56,201 nt of DNA from Ophioceras dolichostomum (taxonomy: Eukaryota; Ascomycota; Sordariomycetes; Magnaporthales; Ophioceraceae), in contig PYST01000264.1 of NCBI GenBank assembly GCA_003049485.1, positions 1 to 56,201 of the forward strand, in the 5' to 3' direction. A program made the translations under genes and the position numbers. Below are positions 22,227 through 31,568 of the stretch, one piece after another. The stretch's first letter is position 1, and each line of letters opens with the position of its first letter. The notes below the pieces were generated by a model. That model was not told the DNA's origin, ran no database searches, and saw only the letters and a program-made list of their open reading frames with translations.

Positions 22227-25140
22227 TCACTTCTTGAAAGTCGCGCTCTTGCCCGCCTTCTCGAAGTTCATCCTCCTCGCTGGCTTGGGGCCCTCAGCCG
22301 TCGTCTTCGCGGCGTATGGGTTATAGACCTTCGCCCGGATTCCACTCCGACTCTCTGTCCCCTTCGCCGCCGACTGACTGTGCAGCACCGACGCGGCCTT
22401 GCTGTAATCGAAGGGAGCACCACCATCGTCCTCCACTTCTCCCTCTTCCTGATCATCATCCCCGTTACTCTCCTCTCCCTCCGCCGCAGCCGAGGCCGCC
22501 CCCTTCTTCGCGGCTTGCTGTTGGGCCTTCCTCTCCGCCCTCCTGGCCGCCTTCTCCTCCTTGAGCTTGAGCTTCATTTGCTGCTTCTCCTCTTTGCGGC
22601 GCTTCTTTTCCTCCTCCATGCGCTTCTGCACGGCGATGAGTCTCGCCATCTCCTCGCTGTCTTCATCGTCGTCGTCATCCGAGTCCGATTCCGACGACGT
22701 TGATGAGTCGACGTTGCCTTCTGCAGTAGCGGCTGCTGACGGCCGCCCACTTCGTAAAGTGAACTCTTCGTTGGCCGCAGAGGCGGCGGCCTCTGGTGGT
22801 GCCACTTCGCTGCTGGTGGGGATGCCCTCACGGTCTCCCGCCTCATCCACCTGCATTGGCCCGATGGAGTAGTCTTCTGTGGCCACCTGGGCATTGGCGA
22901 CGAAATTGGTCCACGGGATGGCGATCGGCTGGTTGTTCACGGCCCGTGATGCCTCCGTGACCTTATCCCAGAGAGTGCTCATCGGCACCTTCCCCCAGAG
23001 CTGCGACTCCTTGCTCGTCATCTCTGTAGCGCTAGGAATGTTGTCGTCCTGAGCGGTGGCACTCGACTTGTCACCGGTAGTGAAGCCTCTTATGGTCATG
23101 CTGGCGACGCCGTCGGCCGTGTCGGCCTTGAGCACCTCCAAGACTGTCGGTCCGTCCGCACCAATCTTGATGGCATCCTGAACGACACCAAATAAATCGC
23201 CCAATAAACTCTTGACCGCGTGCGAGACGTTCGGCGTCGTCCTGACGAGATCGGCAATCGTTGATGGCATTGCCCTGGCGACCTCCGTCAGGACGGTTTG
23301 CGACATGATGAAAAAGGGGCTTTCGTCTTGGCGCCGGGCAAGGTCGTCTCGCCACCTGTGCACGGCCCTGTAGACCGAGAACTGCTCTCGCGTGAAGCCA
23401 GGAGGCATCCGGCTCAGACTATTGAGCCAGCCCCTTGAGCCCTGACCAGTTTCGTGGTCGATCCTCGGTGGCTCATAGCGTGACAGGGCGGTCTGCTTGG
23501 AGTTCTGCAGTGCAATCTCGATGAGGTCCTTCGTGGGATCCCTTCGAATTGATTGCCTTACAAGCTCATTCCGCATCATGTCGTAGACATAAAGCAGAAA
23601 GTGTGTATCTGAACGAGCGTAGTATAACATCTCCTCCGGTAGGGGCCTGTGAAGGAAAGAAGAGAGTAAGGGTCAGGAATGCTAGCACGGATTATTAATC
23701 CTGGGACGGCTATGGGCCAACGACGGCTTGAAACCTACCTGATTCTCCAGTCTGCCAGCTGATAGCGCTTGTCGGCCTCGAAGTTGACGAACTTCTTAAG
23801 CAGATATGCCAAACTCTTTCCGGGGTAGTGGAGAGCGTCTGCCGCTGAAAATGTGTCGAAGAGGCCAACGATGTAGAGACCGAGGTCCCTTTGCAGCCAT
23901 TTTATGTCCATGTAGGCCCCATGGAATACCTGTTGGGGGTACTTGTCAGCGGCTGGGATAGCCAGGGAGAGCCGACCTAGCTGGCAAATATCAGATTGAG
24001 AAGTACCTTCAGGATGGCTGGGTCTGCGAAAACCTCGTTCAAGACCTCGAGTCGTCGCCGCCAAGGCTTCAGGGTGTCGACAACCCAGTCTTTGTTTCGG
24101 GTGCTGATCTGCATCAGCGACAGAAGACCGGCGTATGTTCTGTAATCGTGATGTTCTAGATCCACGGCGATTTCCTTCGCCTTCTTGAGCTCCTCCAGCA
24201 TCTTCAGAACTCCCTCGAAGGTGTCGACATAGACCGCGCTCGACTTCTCCATGGGGGCGAAGGGAATGGCGTCCTTGACCTCGTAGACGCCGGCGGGATA
24301 TTTCATTCGCAGGATCTCTGTCTCGTAAGGGTTTTTGTACCTGGGGTTGCCATTAGCGTCGTGTGTGCTTCCCCCGACTCTCAAGTTGCGAATCTTCTTC
24401 TGGTGCGCTGCCCGCCGCTTGGGAAGTTTCGAGTCCTCCTCCGAGGGCGGCGCGACGAGGAAAGACAAGTTGAAGAGGTAGTCGTACTGTGTGTCGCCGT
24501 TGTCGTCCTGGAACGAGCCGAAGCTCTGTTCGAGCGGAACAGTGGCATGCGGCTTCTTGGTGAGGATCGGCTTCCACGGCCCTTCCTCGAAGTTGTTCGG
24601 TTGGACGTCAAATATTCTCTGGGGCTTGGTGATGTTTGCGAACCGGAGAGACCTATCAAGGGGGCCGGATTTGAGCCTCTTCGACTGTGGGCCGGAAGAC
24701 TGCTGAGATGTCAGCGAAGATTGCTTTGTTGGAGCAGCAGCGGTATCAGGTAGAAGGGGTGTCACCATTTCTTGTGTGGGCGCATCCTTGCGCTTGACTA
24801 GACCGGAATATTCGTCGATGCAAGTGTCGGCCTTCTCCAGCGCAATGTCGATCGCATCGACGATGGACCGCCAGTGGATCTCGATGTCGTCGGCGTCCTC
24901 CAACGAAGGCGCCTTCGCATTGGCTTTGGCATGGGATAGATCTGCGGCTGTTTTGACCAATGCGCCTGCTAGCCTCAGAAGCTTGGTTCGTTGCTCGTCC
25001 AGTTGCTCCCCGGCGTCAGGGTCCAGGCTGCGGCGGAAGGTGACGTCCTGGCTTGCGACCAGGTTGACCTTCCTGGTAGTCGCGACCAGTGCCGCCTGGA
25101 TCTTGTCCTGGAGCGACTTGAAATCCTGGGAGGAATCCAT
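22227..25140 (-). CDS. RRP6: Exosome 3'-5' exonuclease Rrp6
   Basis: Nuclear exosome-associated RNase D-type exonuclease for rRNA/snoRNA trimming and RNA surveillance. Three exons: 24007-25140, 23739-23929 and 22227-23646, giving 914 aa. Order: N-terminal PMC2NT region (about residues 10-110), then the DEDD-Y nuclease domain with AVDLEHHDYRTYAGLL (Asp327, Glu329), VFHGAYMDIKWLQRDLGLY (Asp386) and YYARSDTHFLLYVYD (Tyr451, Asp455), then an HRDC domain (about 524-575). The C-terminus is acidic and lysine-rich with a 710-770 Lys/Glu coil, as in fungal Rrp6. All catalytic residues are present. The start is the ATG at 25138-25140; the upstream 16 codons of open frame have no ATG. Divergent from MDM35. 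Confidence 0.95.
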
Positions 25141-25663
25141 ATTGAAGACCCGGTCAGCCCGACCGTAAGCCTTCGGCTTTCGAGGCAAGTCTAGTAACTT
25201 TGATGGAAGCCGACAAATAGTCTCCTGTCTTGCCGTTCTCTCGACGGCACGAGGTTAAGCTCCTCCAGAGAATTTTTGGTGGGGCCGACCGTAGTGCCCT
25301 GCGTGGCATGTACCAGGACTTTGAAGAGCTGGTTTTTGGCGGGGATCTATGAGGTATCTTTTGTCTCGAAACCTATCGTGGGAGGGTGGGGCCGACGCGA
25401 TAAGATAAGGCCAGGAACAGTCGGCAAGCCCAGGCTGCTGGGGATCTGACGTTGTTGATGAGAGTGAATGAATGCGGTTACGACACTCATGAACAACTTA
25501 GGCTGCTGTCCCGCCTTGTGATCAAGCTGATTTTATGCTTGCAGCCGGAAATCCGTGTCTACTCTTGAAGACGGTTTCATACTACCAGAGCCTCCCCCAA
25601 CCCGGCTTCCTCGACAGCGAAAGATTCGGCCAAGGAATTCAGTCCGTCTGGAAGGGGTCCACC
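25141..25663. promoter_or_regulatory. Divergent promoter region, RRP6 / MDM35
   Basis: 523 bp between two divergent start codons, without a coding frame of its own. Confidence 0.5.
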
Positions 25664-26194
25664 ATGTCGGCATCACTCGCGCCAGAATGCAACGAAGTGA
25701 AGGAGTCAGCTCTCCTCTAGAATACCTCCGGATTTGTGAGCCAAAATGGCAAACTAACTGCTTGGTCTCGACAGGAAGTACGATACTTGCTTTCTCAAGT
25801 GGTACAGTGAAAGTAAGTTTACGTTCCTCTGTGACGGTCACGGAGCTCAAAGTGGGAGTGGGCGGGATGAGCAAGATGCTGACTGGAGATAGAATACCTG
25901 AGAGGCAACGGCACGACGGGGAAGAATGAGTGTGAAGGCTTGTTCAACGAGTACAAGAAATGTTTAACGGTAGGTCAACGCCGCCAGAGATCGTTAGCCT
26001 ATCGAGATTTGGAGACGTGGCGCTGAACTAATGCACATTAACCTTTCCCTTGACTCAACTAGGTCGCTCTGAAGAAAAAGGGGGTCGACAAGCTGATCGA
26101 GGAGGCCCGAGACGACAACAAAGAAGCAGACTCCCTCCACCTTGTCCGAAGGTGTAAGTACCGCTTGCCCTGCATGGCCGAAGTGATTGATTGA
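25664..26194 (+). CDS. MDM35: Mdm35/TRIAP1-like twin CX9C mitochondrial protein
   Basis: Small intermembrane-space protein that in yeast and human partners Ups1/PRELI-type lipid-transfer proteins (phosphatidic acid shuttling for cardiolipin). Exons 25664-25704, 25775-25812, 25893-25969 and 26063-26194 join in frame. MSASLAPECNEVKE is followed by KYDTCFLKWYSE, KYLRGNGTTGKNECEGLF and NEYKKCL, then VALKKKGVDKLIEEARDDNK. Both CX9C pairs are intact: C-NEVKEKYDT-C and C-EGLFNEYKK-C. Read straight through, the protein is 95 aa and ends in an atypical tail. A GTGTAAGT donor directly after the conserved part (about 26152) suggests one more 3' exon, so the true end is uncertain. Intron 1 uses a weak GTCAGC donor. 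Confidence 0.88.
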
Positions 26195-27406
26195 CCTTGG
26201 AGACCCATGAGTTGGGCTGTAGTACTAATGTTAGCTACGATCATCAAGAGCCTCATACAAATCCAAATCAACGATCAAGCGTTGCTCTCCCTCCCCTCAG
26301 TTTCCCCGCCGGATCACTCTGGCTTCTCCTCTCATGTATATAAAATCGCGATGGCCTTCAGCAGAGCGGCATCGAAATGGGAATCGTTGCGTTTTTCGAG
26401 CGAATCTTTCTGAGGATCTGAAAAGAATGGAATATGAAGGAGCCAATTTTTTGAGTGAATCTGCCTTTTCTTCCTATAGCTCTGGGCTCAAAGAGGGCCA
26501 GACAGGTTGACAGCTTGCGGACTTGCACCTTCAAGATAGACAACGTGTGCGAATATGAAGCCTTCAATTCATTCTTCTCTTTCGCCTTGGTGGGGATCGA
26601 CCCAAAAGCCCAGAATTTCGATCTTGCATTTTCTCACTCCAACGGAGCGATGGAAATGTTTCAGGGGAACCCCCACGTGAATGAGCCCGGCTTGGCCCCA
26701 AACGGAAAGTAGTGTGGATCGCCGGCAGATAGCACCAGCCAGGGGCCAAGCGATAGAATTGGCCAGGCCAGCTCGCGAGCAGCCAGCAGGGGCCTAGGCC
26801 TGTTTGGCGGGCGTGCGGGCCGGGTGGTAGGAGATCGATTGCACCACTCTGTACCCACCTCCCGTCCCCGTCCACAATGTCACATCAACTCAACCGCTTG
26901 CGTCGAGGTGATAGTGGCCTTCTTGGTTTCCTAGCCCAACAAAAAGAAAAGAAAAGGAAAAACATAACTCCACGATGCACCGGTGTTTCCTGACTTGCTG
27001 CTGTCGGAGTTGGAGATCTCGCCAGGCTGCCGTTTTGAAACTGGTCCTGTGAAGTCCACGACGGTCTCAAACCTGGTTGCGCCACGGTGTCTGTCGACAC
27101 CTATCAAAAGCTTCAACCCTCCGAGCGCGTGTCCTCCACACCCCACCCACCGACCGCCTGCTCGCCGTCGCAGCCCTCCGTTTTGGCTTTTCCGGCTTAA
27201 GGTCCTCTATTTGTACGCCTCCGCTCCACCTCCGCCTCCGTCCTCCACCTCCGCTTCTACGACCGACCGCCCGTCCGCCCGCACCGCATCAAATCGTATC
27301 GCCTCGTATCCCGCTAGGGTCCTGCTCCCACCGACTGACGGACCGATCGACCGGACTCGCCCTATCCCCGCGGCATGAGACCCAGGTCGGCGGGAGAAGC
27401 GATTCT
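26195..27406. other. Intergenic, no gene seen
   Basis: About 1.2 kb. A C-rich stretch near 27120-27350 (CCTCCGCCTCC-type) produces proline/serine-rich frames that look artefactual and probably marks the 5' UTR or promoter of the next gene. Confidence 0.5.
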
Positions 27407-27922
27407 ATGCACCCCTTCTCCGTCCTAACCTTGGGTATCTTCGTAGCAGGGTACACCACTGCTCGATGGGACCTAGTCACTCGCCTCTATGAGCTTGCCA
27501 TCTTCGCGTGGGACCACGGCGTCGTTGTGAGCCTAGCACCCCCCATTTGGCCGGCCAGATATCGAAACAGGCTCGCCGGCGGATTTGTTTGTCTCGTCTG
27601 TCGTCTGACTTATCTCTCGCCCATCACCAAATAGACTCGTGCGGCCAAGGCGTTTGGCATTCTCACACTGCTATTTGTCCTCCTCTTCATACCTGTGGAA
27701 CGTCTTGCGACAAGAGAGGCGAACCTGGTACCACCACCCTTCCTCCTTCTTTCCCCGCCGCCAAAGGGACCCGACCCCGCGTCCGAGATCTTCGTTCGTT
27801 CGACCGAGTATACTGATATGTCTGGGATGTCTGTTCGTCGTGATAAAAAAAAACAGCACCCTCGTTCACCTGGTTCCGGCATCTCCGCGCGCGAGCAGCT
27901 GAGACGCCGAGGGTCTTTCTAG
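27407..27922 (+). CDS. Small two-helix membrane protein, conserved-looking, unknown function
   Basis: Two exons, 27407-27526 and 27635-27922, give 135 aa. The product starts MHPFSVLTLGIFVAGYTTAR (hydrophobic helix about 4-18), continues WDLVTRLYELAIFAWDHGVV, and after the splice has TRAAKAFGILTLLFVLLFIP (second helix about 46-60), then a soluble tail with Pro-rich and Arg-rich parts. The intron is phase 0 with a GTGAGC donor and AATAG acceptor. Clean splicing and well-formed helices support a real gene. I recall similar short fungal membrane proteins but no assigned function. Its stop lies 19 nt before the GPI1 start. Confidence 0.65.
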
Positions 27923-27941
27923 GCCCGGCGCAGTGACGGTC

Positions 27942-30430
27942 ATGCCAGGGCAGGATGGCCTGATGCGCATATTCTGGCCCACCGACATTCCACGATCAGA
28001 GCTTCCTGGCGTTATTGTGGGCTGGAGGAATTCCGTTCTGGATGTCTTCGTTGTGGCCATCTTGGACGATGTCGAGGTTGGTTCTTGTCATCCCCACGAC
28101 CCTGTCCAACACTTTGGCTGTCGAAGCCTTGCTGCTTACACAAACTGCTGTTAGGCTCGGAATGTGGATTTTGCCCTCAAGGCGGGCCATCTCCTCAGGA
28201 GCGCGCCGCACCCCGTCAGCCGCATCTTCGAGCTATGCGGACAATCCCAGATGCAGGTTCTCGGCCTGTCCAACTCCCCTGAAACGCCAGATATGGATTC
28301 GTGCTGGATCCGTGTGCGTACTGGCCCCGGCGTACGCGTGCCGCAGATCTCGTGCACGAGTGCCTCTAGTTTCCAGATCATCCTATTCCAACGGCCATCC
28401 CCAGGGCGAATGCAGTACATCTCGTTGAATCCTATATCACTGGCGCTCGGCGACAAGCCCGAGGGTCTTGGCCCACCCCCGGGCGAGATAGAACCAGACG
28501 ACGAGAAGCAGGAGCGCCTCCAGCGGGAGAACAGGATGCGCCTGGTGGAGAAGCTCAAGCAGCATACGGTGATCAGACGAGTGCCCTCGCCCAAAGAGAA
28601 GGCGCTCCCGCGGATCGTCAACCAGGTCAACTGGGCTTGGGAGCTGGAGCAGCTACTGCAGAAGAACGTATCGCGCATCGGGACGCGGACGCGCGCCAAG
28701 CGCAGCCTTAGTGTTTCTGAGCGGGTGGTCGAGTCGGCGACGACTATGCGCGACATGGTGCTCGTGTGGCTGTGGGAGCTGGTGACGGTATACGCGTGGC
28801 CGATCATCAAGCAGATCTTCGTCGCATGCCTGGTGGGCCACCGCGTCGCCGCCGAGATGCTGCTACGCGTGCTCGAGTGGAGGGCCAGGCCGGGATACGC
28901 GGCGCTGAAGGACATCTCGGCCACGGCGCAGCAGGTCGAGATCCGGCTGCAGCAGTTCTGCTACTGGCCGATGCAGTACGTCACGCTGCGGCAGCGCAAA
29001 AACGACTGGGAGAGCGTGACGCGGAGCCATCCCGACTACATCCGCTTCTACAACAGCCTCTGGCTAGTGGCGAACGATGTCATCATCGGCATGGCTCTCG
29101 GCTCGTATATCATCGACAACGCTGGCTGGGTTGCCGACCAGATCAGCGAGCTCCTTAGTAGATACACAGTCAATGCGCTGCAGGCCAGCATCACCTGGCT
29201 GATGGGCTGGCCCGCCGGCCTGAAGCTCAATACAGAGCTAGCAGCGTTCCTGGGCGACTTGTTCCTATGGGTCATTGACTATTGGTCAAGTAGGCGACTT
29301 CCTCCCCCTTAATTCCCCTTGTCGTTCCGCCGTCAGGGTTTAGCAGCTAACAAGACGGTCACCATTTCCACGTCTCATAAGTAGGCTGCATCGAGACCTT
29401 GCGCCCAGCCCTCCCTCACATCATCTTTTTCATCGGCTTCTCCAGCTTTGCCGGAGCCAGCATGCCGATCGCCCTCTTCTCAGATCTGCTCTCCGTCCTG
29501 ACTCTCCACTTCTACTCCTTCTACCTCGCCTCGGCGCGCATATTCCACTGGCAGCTCACGATCCTCATCTCCTTGTTCCACCTGTTCCGCGGGAAGAAGC
29601 ACAACGTGCTGCGGAACCGCATAGACTCGTGCGACTACGACCTCGACCAGCTGCTCGTCGGCACCATCCTGTTCACCTTACTCTTCTTTCTGCTCCCCAC
29701 GGTAGTCGTGTTCTACCTCAACTTCGCCATCTGGCGGATGCTCATCATCTCGCTGAAGGCGATGCTCGACACGTTGCTTTCTTTCCTGAACCACTTTCCT
29801 CTTTTTGCCATCATGCTTCGGATCAAAGACCCGAGGAGATTGCCTGGTGTGTTTCGCAGTCGTTTCATTATCAGTCGCTCTTCGCTTTAGTTTCAGCTAC
29901 GTTGCCGCCATCATGTCGCAATTGGGCTAACTAGCTCTTCGTCTTTATAGGGGGGATTCGTTTTGAACTTCGTGATACCCAAGACAACAGATTTGTCTGC
30001 GACTCTGCAACTGACCAACCCTTGACCTCTGTCATATCTCTCCAAGTGAGCATCCACCACTCTTCCTCTCCAACGGTCAGATAGTGAGTGCATTTACCTG
30101 ACTAAGGCAAACAAAAAGTCCGTGCCACTTCCATTTGGCGCGATATTCCACCAATACTCCCAACTAGGGGACCGTATCCGCAAGCACTACCTCTCCCCGA
30201 CTGTGCTCCTCTGCCTCCTAACGGGCAAGTTCGTCCCGCCTATCAACAGGAAGAACCTCTACAGCCTGCAGTACAGCATGCTGCCCGCCAAGAGGGCGGG
30301 AATCATGGAGATGTGGGCAGCCATCACCTCTAAGCCGCCCAAGAAGAGGTTCCAGTTCCCGGTCATGCCGAACGGAGTGCTGGCTCCAGGTGGTGGGGGG
30401 AGGAGAGCGGCTGGAAGGACGCGAGCCTGA
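27942..30430 (+). CDS. GPI1: GPI-GlcNAc transferase subunit Gpi1 (PIG-Q)
   Basis: Subunit of the ER-membrane enzyme that starts GPI-anchor synthesis by adding GlcNAc to phosphatidylinositol. Five exons: 27942-28076, 28155-29289, 29385-29846, 29951-30045 and 30119-30430, giving about 712 aa. N-terminal family sequence: GLMRIFWPTDIPRSELPGVI, VGWRNSVLDVFVVAILDDVE, then IILFQRPSPGRMQYISLNPI. Membrane-rich middle: LVWLWELVTVYAWPIIKQIF, FYNSLWLVANDVIIGMALGS, LRPALPHIIFFIGFSSFAGA. The Gpi1 core has SDLLSVLTLHFYSFYLASAR, LFRGKKHNVLRNRIDSCDYD and LDQLLVGTILFTLLFFLLPT. The C-terminal part has FGAIFHQYSQLGDRIRKHYL. The first donor (GTTGGT) is weak but phase and protein fit. The start could be moved by a non-coding first exon. 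Confidence 0.93.
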
Positions 30431-30746
30431 AACTAGAGAATAGCGACTTACCTGCCCAGGCATCTATCTATCCGTTCACAGTGGGGAGCGCTTGAATGGG
30501 TTGGACTGAAAGTTTCTATTATTGATGGTCGTTAACGTGTACCTCAGTAGATATGGGTTAGGAGTGGCGAACTAGGGTTTGCTACCACCGAGGAGTGTAC
30601 GTAAGGTCGGGCTTCCCATAGAAGGCAATAGATTCCCAACGTTTAAAAAAAAGAAAAGAAGGCCGTACCAAATAATGCTAGATGATCCAAGAAGTAACGG
30701 AGCAGACGAAAGGAATATGAAAGGGAAAAAAAGAACGACAAAGAAA
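30431..30746. other. Intergenic, GPI1 3' flank
   Basis: 316 bp without a gene; the 3' flank of GPI1 and of the minus-strand tRNA. Confidence 0.6.
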
Positions 30747-30818
30747 CTCTCCCGCCGGGAATTGAACCCGGGTCTCGAGCGTGACAAGCTCGCATACTAT
30801 CCACTATACTACAGGAGA
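30747..30818 (-). tRNA. tRNA-Asp (GTC)
   Basis: 72-nt cloverleaf on the minus strand, no intron. The acceptor TCTCCTG pairs with CGGGAGA, discriminator G. The anticodon loop reads CTTGTCACG with anticodon GTC. The T arm is CCCGGGTTCAATTCCCGG-like, with intact TTCAATT. A minus-strand T-run termination signal would lie just below 30747; A/C-rich sequence with several A runs on the plus strand at 30720-30745 fits this. Confidence 0.95.
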
Positions 30819-31568
30819 TTGTTGTTGTGGTTGGTTGATAACAATGCTCGACTGGTGGGCTTATAGATGTAGACGTTGCGGGGTTGGGAAAGTGCGAGGG
30901 ATCTCGACTGAGGGTTCCTTGGAAGGTAGCGGGGCGCAGTGATGGGAGTCAACATGCTGGCTTCTGGCCAGCCGTTTGCCGATTCGTTCCAATGCCCCTT
31001 CTAATGACTCACGTCGGCGATGCCGTGCCGTGGCAGCCCATTTTCTTTGCACCACTCTTGTATCTGAATTCTATACCATGAAACGATTTCTTTTACGAGA
31101 GATTATAGCCTTTCTATTGAGTAGCGTGGTCTGACCTGTCTGTTCGTTTGTCTGTAGGGAAAATCTTCGCGCAAAGGAATACGCACACAAAAAAGAGTGG
31201 AAAAAAGAAAGAAAGCACTGGCAAAAACAATCGGAAGAGCGAGGAAAAAAAAGAAGAAACAAGCAGCCAATGAGAAACGAAACGCCTCGTGTCGATAAAC
31301 CCCATCAGAAAAACTGATCCCCATCCATGAGCTCCCTCAGCCAGCTGAACGAAGAGAAACCGAAAAAGGATAAAAAAATTGGGCACTTGGAAAAAAAAAG
31401 TGGTGAGAAAGGAAAGAGAGAAAATCGGCGAGATTTTTTTTTGGGTGGGATCTATTTCGTAAATTCGTTTATCCGTCCGTTGGAAAAAAGACTGGTTTGG
31501 GTGAGGGGAACTCCGCCTTCATCATCTCCTTCATCCTCATCCTCATCCTCTTCTGCAATGTGGAATCT
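30819..31568. other. Intergenic, phosphoketolase 3' flank
   Basis: 750 bp, A- and GA-rich on the plus strand between 31190 and 31440, with no supported gene. Frames rich in Phe/Ser/Leu on the minus strand are composition artefacts. Confidence 0.55.

Noticed and set aside
27077..27634. 185-codon plus-strand frame rich in Pro, Arg and Leu
   Set aside because: It covers a C-rich stretch and overlaps the better-supported first exon of the small membrane protein in another frame.
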